A stretch of DNA of 64,000 nt from contig OX419760.1 of the NCBI GenBank assembly GCA_948567375.1, forward strand, positions 28,582,001-28,646,000. Reading direction: 5' to 3'. Position numbers and translations under genes: made by a program. Below the pieces are notes generated by a model that had not been told where the DNA came from, did not search any database, and worked only from the letters and a program-made list of their open reading frames with translations. The DNA is from Lunularia cruciata. Taxonomy: Eukaryota; Streptophyta; Marchantiopsida; Lunulariales; Lunulariaceae. Shown here in pieces: positions 22,123-33,194 of the stretch. The first letter of the stretch is position 1. Each line of letters opens with the position of its first letter.

Positions 22123-22739
22123 GCTTGAGAATGGTTACTTTTGACACAACTGTCGACTTTCATCTATGATCAGGTTTTAACTATGGTTACTAATCACATA
22201 ACTCTATGCACCAGTTGATGGAGAGCACTTTTTTTAAACTACAAAGGTGGATAAACAAGTCCATGCACTTGTTTGCCACGGCGCAACATGCAAAAGTATA
22301 TCCTTACTGTGTCTTGATATGGTCCTGTATCATTTCCTTGAAGATATTCAGAATAGATGGGGGTCAATCATTGAATTCTTATGTAACAGTTCTTGCCTCT
22401 TTCCAGGTATTCCCAGGGTACAATCAGACCTAGTCATACTGTGGAAACTCATACCACAGTAGATTTACTTGTATACATGTTCATCCTCTCCTTCAAACAT
22501 TGTAACTTGAGCAAGAGTGGCGGTTACAGAAGTAAACAACTCTACGCATTTCACAAGATGGATCTGTATCCCAATAAAGCTTTTCACGCAAAACTCTGAC
22601 ATTCAACTGAGTGAACCAAATCGTTCTCTAAGGATACGTGTATTTGTAGAAGAACATATTTCACAAGAAACATCAAGCCCGGGGAACAAATGCAAAACTT
22701 GCGGAGCCACATCCAGCTTTAGCATATGAGAAACTACCG

Positions 22740-23820
22740 TAGTTAACATGCTTCTAGTACATGGCATTTCCTAATCTCGTTTTTAGATTGTATGTATGTG
22801 ACTGATCAGAGATTGAACTTCTCTTTTCTTTTTTTCATCATCAACTCTATTCAGGTGGTGTTCTGGAGACGTGAATTAGGTTAAGTTCTTTTTAAGTCGT
22901 AGCCCATTGCTTCAGTGTTTCACCTTGTGTGTACTTTGGATGGCATGCTTCATGTTACACTTCAAGCTTATTACAAGCACATTTTTTAAGTCACGTAGTC
23001 ACATAGTCCAATTGGACACTTCTTCTCTTGACTAGTTTTCTTTCGAATAGTAATCTTTTTCACTCCTTGGCACATGAGAAGAATCAATAGGGGATTCAAG
23101 TAGGTTCTTTGGGGTTTTATAGTGATCCCATATGACTCTTTATTGGTTATCCTTACATTATTTACGGGTTATTTTGGAAATTGACCTAGAGAATTTAATG
23201 GGACTTCTACGTTCTCATAAATCTTGGTACTTCTAGTGTCAAAAATTACTCAGGTCATTAATTTCCTATAGTTTCAAAAGCAGATTCTAATTGACCTATT
23301 CAACAACCGCCAATAGCTTTTATGGGTGTTTAGTTTGTTTTAATGTGTGGTCACCCTGTAGCCATTTCATATATTTCAAAATTCAAACTTCCTAATGTCT
23401 CGTCGTGGTAGTAGCTTGATAGTCGAAGGTCTAATAAAGCTCATGCGGTCAAGGATATTCAAGACTCATGAAATACGTCAGTTTCAAGATCATTCTTACT
23501 TACCTCTTGATCAACAACATCCAGACTCTTTGCTGTCACTATGAAAGGAAAAGAGAGGGAAAGCGATTTCAAGGACGTACTTACTTCTCTTTAAATCAAT
23601 ATTATCAAGAGTGTGTTTTATTACTATGAAAAGACAGGGAAGCATATACAAACAACGATGAAAAGACATAGTAAGTATTGAGTCGTAAAGTTAGAATTTA
23701 GCCATCCAAGAGAGTTAATTTAACTAGTTATATGACAAAAAGTTTTTCACTGCTTCTAAAATATTACAAAAAATAATTTATCTAGTTAGTATGATATACA
23801 GCACTAAAGTATCACCTACA
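22740..23820. other. intergenic stretch, nothing recognised
   Basis: No frame, repeat or RNA gene could be supported. AT-rich. Confidence 0.5.
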
Positions 23821-23822
23821 TC

Positions 23823-23965
23823 GATAATGCAACAGGACAAATTCCTAATTCTTATGCTATTGAGGCTTAGCCTCATTTTATTTCTTAGGTTTTATATTTG
23901 TTCGGGTTGATGGGTCTTCCTATCTTTCTTGTTATCCTCTTGTTATCTGATGTGTGTTGATTTTC
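23823..23965 (+). mobile_element. LINE 3'-end fragment, old
   Basis: Contains decayed versions of the LINE 3' UTR: GCTATTGAGGCTTAGCCTCATTTTA (compare GGGGCTTAGCCCCATTTTA at 26286) and GGGTTGATGGGTCTTCCTATC. Upstream, CATCGATAATGCAACAGGACAAATT matches the TTAGGTACAATAGGGCAGATTT end of the coding region. Confidence 0.65.
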
Positions 23966-25560
23966 TATCAATCATTTCGTGATTGTTCTTTTATATTTTA
24001 GACATATCAATGATCTTATACATAACTTAGTACTTATTACTCAAAATATATTAAACAATATAATACAAGTATGACTCTATATGCTCATTGTGATAACTTG
24101 TCATCCTGATTTCAAATAAATATTAAATAATTTACCATTGCTTTGTACAACATTGATATTAAAGGGACAAAGAGGTGATCTCCTTATTGCATATCTTATA
24201 TTTGAATATTTCCATAATTACTACTTGGTTCACTGCACAACCTAGACAAAGAGCAATTATACTTTCTATTACCATATATAAAATAGATCCATATCTCCAA
24301 CACCGAATTGTCTTCTTTGTTTTTAACTCCATTGTCTATTTTCTTTGGTTTCTTACAAATTATTTTTATTCTTAGAATCTGAAGTACTGCAACAAATATT
24401 TTACTTCTTAAACATATTCCATAAAATCATATATCAAAGCTGAATTACCTCTAAAATTTTCTAATTTTCTTTTCAAAAATAATTCTTGAATTTGATTTGA
24501 TTTCCAATGAGTTGCAAACTCATGATAACTAGATTGATGTTTTAGGTATGTGAATCAAAGATACAAAGAACATATTTCTTTTTAGGTTCTATTAAATAAT
24601 TATTTTATTATCATAACTCAATAAATCTAGCAAGTTCCAATAGCAAAAACATAAATTTATGAATAGAATAAGACTAAAACTAGAATATGAATTGAATCCA
24701 AACTAGATTATGAATTGAATTGCTCCAAACTAGAATATGAATTGAATCCTAAAAATAAATTTATTATTATTCTTATAATCATCATCATTAAGAACGAATC
24801 AATGACATAGCAAACAACAAGATTATATACTAAGAGCATCAAATATCTGAAACTGAAAACTCCTAAGAATAATAAAAATTGGAAATTCAGTATCAAGAAT
24901 GAAATAATATTGCAACAAGGACCATGCAACAAGATGATATAATTAAATATCAGTAATTTTTAGTTTAAACTATTGATATAAAATACTTTTTGGAGATCTA
25001 ATACCAAGAATAGAATATTATCACATGTGAAGATGATATAGTGAAAGCATAAATAAATAAAAACGTAAAGTTAGTCATCCATAATTACAAAATTGAAATT
25101 TTTTTTTAATGAACTATAAAAATGATGTAATTTTAATAATTTATAAAGGAAATTTCTTATATCCATAATCTCTAATATCTAATATACATATAAAAGAAAA
25201 TTACATCTCAGATTTTGAAACTATGATCCAATCTTTGTTGGTGCTTAGATTCACTATCTAAAAGATAATCTTTTAAAGCAATAAATCTTAAGTTATTGCA
25301 TAGTTGTTACAAAGAATGTATAAAAGGACAGAATAGTTTTTATCTCAATCTCTACTAGTTATACATATTTATCAATTAATCCTCCACCATTGGAATTTGA
25401 TTATCTCCTTTTATTGAGTATGTTTTATGAAAATAAAAGTATTCCTTGACATATTTCTTTGATAAAATTGATATGTATTGAATTTACAAAACTCAAAGAA
25501 ACCAACACATCCATGAATCTTAAAAGATCATATTTTGCACCTCTCATCTCTTCTGACTAG
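23966..25560. other. AT-rich intergenic stretch
   Basis: No gene recognised. It contains a short three-fold tandem repeat (AAACTAGAATATGAATTGAA) at 24677-24750 and nothing else that could be named. Confidence 0.5.
24677..24750. repeat. short tandem repeat, three units of about 23-27 bp
   Basis: Units with core AAACTAGA(A/T)TATGAATTGAA start near 24677, 24700 and 24727. Confidence 0.7.
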
Positions 25561-25839
25561 TATCCCCACTACATGGATGATAACAACTTGTGCACATACG
25601 CTTCTCTTCACAATCCATGGGCAAGTGATTATTCATAGATATCTATAAGGCATCTTCTAGGATATTGCATGAGTGAGTTTTATATTGGAGTAAGGATTTT
25701 GTCTCTCAAGGCAAGTTTGATTACAATGTCATCACGCATAGGTCAAGAAACATCTTCCTCAATGGAGGGATGGACCTTATATGAGAAGACAATATAGTGA
25801 GTGAAAAATTCCTACTTCCTCTGCTCAAAATGGAAAGAT

Positions 25840-26365
25840 TGGTCCAAGATAATCAAGTGACAATAATGCATGTCTGTGGTTGCTGACCCTATACATGATA
25901 CAGTTTTGGAGGGAGTGATTACCCATCCCCTTGGATGTGCGGCAAGTGCAGCAGCAGCTCGCAATGTCTCCAAGTATGGGAGCATGCAGCGAGGTCACCT
26001 CTTTGTTCCTCTAGCCTTAAAGTTATATGGAGTGATGGATAAGGCATTTGACACATTTGTGAGGGAGTGCATGAGCTTATCATGTTAGGCGCAAGGAGTA
26101 TCACTCTCACTCATACTTTGTAGCATATTTTGGACAATGTGTGTCCATTGTTCTACAAAGGGCATGGTTGTTGCAATCACACTAGGTGATGCTACTTTGG
26201 ATGCTCCAATCGTTTGTAGACAAAACAATTTGCATAGCTTGGATATCTTAGGTACAATAGGGCAGATTTCTCATATCGACTCTATTGGGGCTTAGCCCCA
26301 TTTTACATTTTTATCTCACCCTTGTATGGCTTGATGGGTCTTCCCATCCTTCATGTTTTCTAAAA
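25840..26365 (+). mobile_element. LINE fragment, 5' truncated
   Basis: The 72-codon frame (25870-26088) carries VVADPIHDTVLEGVITHP, then LFVPLALKLYGVMDKAF and FVRECMSL. It is the best copy of the C-terminal domain of this LINE family. Further residues (VSLSLILCSIFW..., SLDILGTIGQISHID) follow in other frames, then the 3' UTR blocks GGGGCTTAGCCCC and GCTTGATGGGTCTTCCCATCC. The terminal GGTCGCC motif is missing here. TTGGTCCAAGATAATCAAGT upstream also matches the first LINE (about 8105). Confidence 0.78.
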
Positions 26366-28049
26366 ATTAACATAAAAGGAAAAAGAAAGAAAGATTGAAA
26401 CCATGAACATACTTATGACTCCTAGCATGCAGCTTTGGTGGATTTGTGTGCATGAACTACTTTCCTTATAATATGCTTATGAGCTATAATAGAAAAATTT
26501 AAAATAAATTAGTTAAGTTAAATTTTGAAAATTGACTTTACGACTTAGAAATTATGTTTGAGTTAAAAGAAAGAATTTATTTATTGCACTATGTTGCAAA
26601 CATTAGGCTGTATACTCTATACTTAAATATTTATGTAAAATTTATCTTCAAAATATATAATTAGATTTGGTAGATCGGAATAAAGATGTATATCTTGAAA
26701 GTACAAAGTGTAGCTTAATTTGTATATGAATTATGAAAATGAAAGGGATCTATATATCTTGCAAGTAATATACTTGATATTATACTTTCAATTCTTTCTT
26801 CAAAGATGTTTTACATTCTCCATTCTTAATTATATATATGAGTGATTTGATATGAAGTAATATTTTATGTTTTAACTAAATCATTCAAATAGTCTTTTTA
26901 TTCAGTTTTCATGAAACTAGTCTATTGAGTAATGTTCTTTTGAATCATATTATTTATATTTATATCAAGTTCATATTTAGTGTTTTATGGATTTGCTTTC
27001 ATCCAATTCCAATTGGAGCTCATATCAATTTCTATATCTCATGGCATTAGGTGGTATATATTGTATAAGCATAATATAGACAAATTCTATCAATGTAAGT
27101 TTAAACTACAACTTAAATAGTGATATTTTCATAATGTTAAATTAATAACTTCATTTTGTCATCCATTTCTCTTCCAATTCCATTGGCGTACTTACATGAA
27201 TACACATATAGATAGTCCATGTAATCTAATTAACAATTTTATGTGTATGAAATATAAATTAGAGTAATTTTTTGGTCGTCTATGTTTTTTTTACTTTCTT
27301 GTAATTCTTTCATTTAGATCTTGTTCTAAGTACTTTGATTCCATTTTGGATAATGTTTCATTCAAAGGAGAGCTATTCCAAAAGTGTGTTAAGCTCTTGA
27401 TATATGTATGTTATGTAATAAGTGATTTTTAGTTTTAATGACTAAATTTTATAATGAAAGAATAAAATAATTTATAAATACTCCCATAAAATTTTATGGT
27501 GCAAGGAGAGATTAATCATAAAAAGATTAGAGGTAAGATTTCTTATTTTCCTATGTACTTGATCCCACTTTCATGGGAAATATAGTTATATATAGATTTT
27601 ATTTATTTTATAGAATTTTATTAAACTATCCTTATGGAATATCTTATTCATATTTCCAAAAGTAAGTCCTTGTATTTTTTTATTACTTGGTTTCTTTACA
27701 CATTACAAAATTGATTAATAGTTTGTTCATCTTTCAAGACAAATGGAATAAACTAAGTTACATATTTACTCAATTTGATGCTAGAATATCTTTTGGAAAT
27801 TTTTTTTGATTTTCTAAAATTAATTCCCTTTCTTTATAATTACTTGGTCTAACTTTCAAGTAAAACCTAATAAAATTGATTAGAAATTAACTAAATTTGA
27901 TGCCAAACTATGTTTATGGAATGTCTTTATGACTATCTAAGATCCACAATAGATCCATTCCTTATGCAATAGTGATAAAAATTTAATCTAGTTGAGACCC
28001 AATGTATATCTGATCAAATTGTCTTTAAACATGAGAATCAATCCACATA
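26366..28049. other. AT-rich intergenic stretch
   Basis: Very AT-rich; no frame of note, no repeat structure recognised. Confidence 0.55.
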
Positions 28050-28054
28050 TGCAT

Positions 28055-28329
28055 TGTTAGGTTTTACTCTTAAGCCTGGGTGTTATGCTGGATTTGAGGA
28101 ATAGCTGACTTGCAGGTGGAGAGTAAGAATGGACTGAGAGATTGTTGGAGGGCTGGATTTGCATGAAAGAGATGGTGGTGAGCCTGATTGAGTAAAGCTT
28201 TTACCCTGATGCTTTTGTGGACGTAGCCTCACACAAAGGTGAACCACGTACCTTATGTGTAATGTATGAAGTCTTGAGTGATATGCTAGGTGTGTGAAGG
28301 TTGCTCTGACTCTCATCTGATTCTTGACA
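28055..28329 (+). repeat. 5' LTR of copia element
   Basis: TGTTAGGTTTTACTC...GATTCTTGACA; closely matches 35691-35964. It has no obvious TATA box of the type seen in the gypsy LTRs. Confidence 0.93.
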
Positions 28330-28335
28330 ATGGGT

Positions 28336-28985
28336 ATCAGAGTTGGGATATGGTTGGCCACGAGGGATGAGAGTACCACATGCATCAAATTCATATAGAA
28401 GTCGATGATCATTCTTGGAGACAACAAAAAATGTTGTCTTCCTGTGGATTTATCTCATTGTGACATTTCTCTTGATTCTTTTGCTCTATATTTTCACCAT
28501 CTTTGCCTTTGTTGTGACAAACAAAGGCACCGGGAAACTTTTTCTAATAGAGGATTCCAAGAGTACAGACTTAGGGATTATTCAAACTAGCTACAAAAGT
28601 GAGTAACAAAGCAGAGCAACTGTGACAAGATCCAGAGCTGCCTTTTTGATGCTAAGCTCTGCAAAGATTTAGCCAAGGACTACCCAACTAAGATGCTGTT
28701 CAACGTTGCCAAGCTATCTCTACTTGAGTCTTGATGTTGCAAGCCACCTGTAGAGTGTGGTTTTAAGTTTGTGAACGCCACTGCTTGGACTGTGGCAACA
28801 ACAAACTCAACTAACTTAGATTGTGGAAAGAAAAAAGGCGACCACGTAGGAAAAATGAAGGATGGGAAGACCACATCAAGCCGTACAAGGGAGAGACAAA
28901 AAAAACTTAGATTGTGGAAAGTGGTCCATGACTAATGATCAAAAGGCTACTTTGCTTTCAATGCAACTCTTGCAAAGCTGGAGTT
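28336..28985 (+). pseudogene. tetraspanin gene fragment inside the copia element
   Basis: Plant tetraspanins are four-pass membrane proteins that organise membrane microdomains. Here the sense strand reads GIWLATRDESTTCIKF (about 28350), then VVFLWIYLIVTFLLILLL and FTIFAFVVTNKGTGKL (28430-28540; the third membrane helix and the start of the large loop). KEYRLRDYSN (28560), CDKIQSCLFDAKLCKDLAKD (28621), CCKPPVECGFKFVNATAWT (28738) and, across a shift, CFQCNSCKAGVLQ (about 28955) follow. The large-loop cysteines, including the plant CCKPP motif, are all recognisable. The first helix, most of the second and the fourth are missing or unreadable. Stops and shifts make it non-functional. It lies between the copia primer site and gag, in element sense. 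Confidence 0.85.
28831..28903 (-). mobile_element. 73-bp LINE 3'-end insertion with 18-bp target duplication
   Basis: AAAAAAGGCGACCACG... to ...GAGAGACAAAAAA. It is flanked by the exact 18-bp repeat AACTTAGATTGTGGAAAG (28813-28830 and 28904-28921). It is an extremely 5'-truncated copy of the window's LINE family, with the same block GATGGGAAGACC(C/A)CATCAAGCC as other copies. It interrupts the tetraspanin fragment, so it arrived after the gene sequence existed there or in its donor. Confidence 0.92.
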
Positions 28986-28989
28986 TTGC

Positions 28990-30590
28990 AATAAGGAAAG
29001 AAAGTTTGGGATTATGCCATATGTATGTCCTTAGATGGTGCAACATTTTGCTTCTATCTCCTTTCTCACCAATGATTTAGGTCAATGATGATCATGTCCC
29101 TTGCCCTTCATTACTACAAGATTGAAGCATGAATTGACAATTCATGCAGATATCTACTATGAGCTAATAAAATGTGGAAAGTAGATGATTGACCTATCAA
29201 CTTGAGACAATAGTCTCTTCCCTTGTTCCTCCTTCTGCTCCTGGCGCTGTTGGCCTGTGGAGTTGACTAGACATTTCTGAACAACGCCCAAAGGAGAAGT
29301 GTTGGAGGAGTCAAGAGGTGAAAGAAAAAAAGAGAATTTGTAGTCTCTATTTTTGCTCCAAAACTCATTGTATCATCTGCATTTGTGGAATGCAGTTGGG
29401 CAACATTGAGTTTACAAGAACTTCTTCCCTTGATGTTAAAGATAAGGTGACTCTCTATTTGAATAGTCAGTGGATTAGCAATCAGAGTAGAACTGTAGAG
29501 ATGATTAACGAAATGGACAACAAAGGGACATGGAGACAATAAATTTCTACTTTAAGCCTTGTAGTAGGCAGCGCTTTGACTGCAAACTGAGTTGTGACTG
29601 TAGTTGACCTCATGGGAGCAGGTAAATAGTGCCCCTTGCAGTCTGTGAGGAACAAAGAGATCAACCCTTGAGGAGGTTTATAGCGCCACTAGCTGATTGT
29701 TGTGAAGCCATATACTCAACTTACTCGTCATGAGGACATCAAAGACGTTCAAGAAGTGAAAGGTTGGCAGGATGTCCAGGCCTTGGAAGGACAATGCAAG
29801 TGAGTGTGAAAGGTAGACAGAGCACCTCAGAAGTTGACTCTTCCTAAAGTTTACTGATGAGAAGGATCAAACACTGGAAGCAGTAGCTCCCCTATAGTTA
29901 AGGAGGAGCTGGTGAAGATTTACATAGAATGAAGAAGAACCAATTGGTGGAAGGAAGGATCAGAAGTTGATAGAAGGCTCTTTATCACATTACTACCAAA
30001 TTCTCATTGGAACAAAAGGAAGGTAGGAGCTAAAGTCTTGAGGAGATGGCAACCATGTTGGAGAATGTACTTGCTTATTGCTTATGGTGAATGTACTTGC
30101 TTACTTACTTAATTATTCATTGTCAGAAAGTCTAAAGATCTGCACAATCCTTATCCAGATTTCCTTAGTGACTCTTGTAGTGAACTTTTATATATTTATA
30201 TTAGCAAAACTCTTCCTCAATTGAAGGTTTGTTGTTGCATCTACAAAGACAAGCAAAAAGTAGAACCCAAAGAGAGTCAATGGGGAAAAGTCTTAGACCT
30301 ATGAATGTGGTATAGAATCCAAATTTTTTAACCTCCCCTTGGAATTGAATTCATAAAATTTGACTCAAAACTCAAATGAATAATCTGTTTAGTGCATTGG
30401 GACCCTTATCTTCAGGACTACAAGTTGATGCAATTAGATTTTGACTTGATTATTTGAAGAAGCTGCTATAAAATTATTTCCAAATATGACCCACTCTCCT
30501 AAGTATTGGAGTTTTAAGGTGGAAGGTTCAGGGACTTAAGAAGAGTCTCTAAGTGTAGGAATAGCCTCTGTAGTACTTGTGGAGCAGAAG
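28990..30590 (+). other. copia leader of unknown origin
   Basis: About 1.6 kb between the tetraspanin fragment and the first recognisable gag codons. Copia elements usually have gag close to the primer site, so this is extra sequence. A 74-codon frame (29318-29542) and its reverse carry no known motif. It could be more captured host sequence or an unrecognised nested insert. Confidence 0.4.
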
Positions 30591-30597
30591 AAAGTCA

Positions 30598-31410
30598 AGA
30601 TGGGTACTTTGAAGCTTGGTGGACCCAAGTTTGATGTGGCAAAGTTTGATGGCCACATGGATTACTTGTTATGGGAACAATAGGTGAAAGGAGTGCAACT
30701 GGTTTGGGTAAGCTCTTGAGGGAGAAACCTGAGGATGTGAGATAAAGTGATTGGGATGATATGCAAGAGAAAGCATTGATTTGCTTCACCTTCAGCCCTA
30801 TGTGATCAAGAAATTGGGAGAGCATTCTGATTGTACCTCCTTGTTTGATGCACTTCAGAGCAAGTATCATTAGAATGAATTGTCAAATAGATTATACACC
30901 AATCTCAAACTAATCACATTCAAGATGAAACCATGGACCAACATTAGAGACCATATGGATGCATTTTGTGACCTAGTAGTAGACTTGAAAAACTTGGGAG
31001 AGGACTTGAATGAGGAGCAAAAGGTGCTACACTTGTTGGGCTCCTTGCCGCCGTCCTATCAGTCACTTTCACTAGTTTTGTTGTACCATGAGAAAAAGAC
31101 TAGTACCTTTGAAGAGGTGACAATAGCTCTACTTATGGATGACTTGCAACAAAAACTTGTTGAAACTTCAGTGTCATCTTCTATTTAGGGCAATGCTTTT
31201 GTTATCCAATGTGGGAGACCCCAATGGACAACTAATGATGGTGATAAGGGGAAAAGCAAGCTTAGGTACATGTCTAAGTCTAGAGGCAAGTCCAAGGAGA
31301 AGAAACATGTGACTTGCTGGAGATGTGGCAAAGTAGGACATGTGAAGAAAGATTGTAAATCTAAGGGCAAAGGAAAGGTAGATGAAGGCTCTTTAGCAAA
31401 CATACTTATG
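30598..31410 (+). pseudogene. copia gag, degenerate
   Basis: Starts near ATGGGTACTTTG (30600) with KFDGHMDYLLWEQ, the usual copia gag opening (KFDGxNFxxWK). The frame 30880-31188 is the helical gag core (NLGEDLNEEQKVLHLLGSLP and LVLLYHEKKTSTFEEV). A perfect CCHC zinc knuckle, CWRCGKVGHVKKDC, lies at 31315-31356, C-x2-C-x4-H-x4-C, followed by a lysine-rich tail. Frameshifts separate the parts. Confidence 0.88.
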
Positions 31411-31439
31411 CTGAGGAGAATACTGATCTATTGGATGAT

Positions 31440-31760
31440 CAGTATGATTTGTCATGTTGTGGGTATGCACTTTATGCATCATCTTCTAGTATGGATGATG
31501 TGTGGATTCTAGATTGTGCTTGCTTGTACCATATATGCTATATCAAGGAGTTCTTCTCTTCACTTTCAACATCAAATGGTTCAGTTTTTGATGGGGAATG
31601 ATCAACCTTGTCGGATTGAGGGTATAGGATCCATAAGGATTCAAATGTTTGATAGAGCTTTGCGGAAGTTCAATGATGTTCACCTCATACATGACATGAA
31701 GAAGAACCTGATTTCCCTTGGAGTTTTGCATGCCAAAGGTCATCAATAAAGTGTTGTTGA
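31440..31760 (+). pseudogene. copia protease region
   Basis: VWILDCACLYH (about 31498) stands where copia proteases have WILDSGA/CSxH: the catalytic Asp is kept but the Ser/Thr is Cys. The frame 31516-31749 then carries IEGIGSIRI and LIHDMKKNLISLGVLHAKGH, the conserved end of the protease (LxLVPxLxxNLLSVGxL). Confidence 0.8.
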
Positions 31761-31879
31761 TGGGGTACTTTGAGTCATTTTTGGTGAAACGGTTATCTTG
31801 CAAGGTAACTTTTGAAAGATTATATTTGTATTGGAGTGCACTATAGTATGTGGAGAAGCCAATGTAACTAGGGGTCAGG

Positions 31880-32560
31880 ATGGGATGAAGACTATGTAGC
31901 ATTCACGGCTAGGTCATTTGACTGAGAAGTGTTTGGCTGTCTTGAAAAGAAATGGCTTGCTATCTGGCTTGAAGATTGTGAACTTGGATTTTTGTGAGCA
32001 TTGCATCTTTGGAAAATAGAACAGATCTGTTTTTGGAGTGGGGACCCATAGTTCCAAGGGTATACTTTAGTATGTATATATTGATGTGTGGGGACTATCC
32101 CCTACAACCTCACACTTTGGAAAAATTTACTATGTAACATTTATTGATGATTACTTGAGGTTTGTGTGGATTTATTTCATGCACCACAAGTCTGAAGTCT
32201 TTGCCACCTTCAAGAGGAGGAAGATCCAAGTGGAGACTCAGATTGGGGAGAAGGTGAGGTGTCTAAGATTAGACAATGGCGGGAAGTATGTCTCTAGAGA
32301 GTTTAAGGCACACTGCACAAAACAAGAGATAACTCACCACCTACCATAGTTTACGTCCACACAGAACAGTGTTGATAAGTGGCTCAATTGGATATTGTTA
32401 GAACATGCACAGAGTATGTTTGAGTGAATCAAAGTTGCCACCTGAGTTTTGGGCTGAAGCTACCAACATAGCAACATATGTGGTAAATATTTCTCCATCC
32501 ATTGCAATCAACTTCAAGATGTCATATGAGTTGAGGCATTAACAACCAGCTGATTATAGT
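31880..32560 (+). pseudogene. copia integrase
   Basis: HSRLGHLTEKCLAVLKR and FCEHCIFGK are the pre-integrase H-x(n)-C-x2-C zinc region (31900-32020). YYVTFIDDYLRFVWIYFM (about 32125) and VRCLRLDNGGKYVSREF (about 32255) are the first and second catalytic aspartate blocks. Stops after 32349 end the frame before the glutamate region. Confidence 0.88.
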
Positions 32561-33190
32561 AGATTGAAGATATTTGGTTGTGATGCATATTCACTCACAC
32601 CTAAGGAGAATAGGTCCAAGTTGGATGCTAAATCAAAGAAATTTGTTTTTCTTGGCAATGCAAGTGGAGTGAAAGCTTATAGGTTATGGGATCCAATAGC
32701 GTGTAAGGTTGTGGTCAATAGGGATGTTTCCTTTAATGAATCTAGATCATTTAAGGAGGGGAAGAATGCTTAGGCTCCATATACTGACAAAGGAAAGTCT
32801 CCCACCCTAGATCTAGTTGAAGGGAAGGTTGATCACTTAAGTGATGAGGAAGAAGGGGGTGCTCCTATAGCAAACCAAGTTATTGAGGAGCAAGAACAAT
32901 TGGAGCAAGTAGTTGCTAATGAGGAGCAAGAACATCTTGAGCAAGTAGTTGTTGATGAGCAACAAAATGTGCTAGGTCAGTCTCACATTGGACCTACACA
33001 TGGAGATCAAGTGGAGAGTTCATCCAAGAGGTCTTCAAGGTATGCTAGTCAAGCTCCAAACAGACATGGTATGTGGATGGATTCAACACAATTGTTGGAT
33101 GATGACCTGACTTTTGAGGATGATGTTCATGCTTTGGTCTTGGAACATGCCTCCTTGTAGGATGATGACCCTAATCCTACAAGGAGTTCT
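32561..33190 (+). pseudogene. integrase C-terminal and acidic linker of the copia element
   Basis: KIFGCDAYSLTPKENRSKLD and KKFVFLGNASGVKAYRLW (32564-32690) match the copia core downstream of the integrase (FGCxAYVHxPKxxRxKLDxKS). An acidic, Gln-rich linker (32820-33000) follows, with the direct repeat EEQEHLEQVVVDEQQ. Confidence 0.75.
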
Positions 33191-33194
33191 TCTA

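Noticed and set aside
28831-28903. Independent SINE with a Pol III terminator
   Set aside because: The T run could mimic a terminator, but the same sequence follows LINE coding DNA at 20986-21357, and no A or B box is present in 73 bp.
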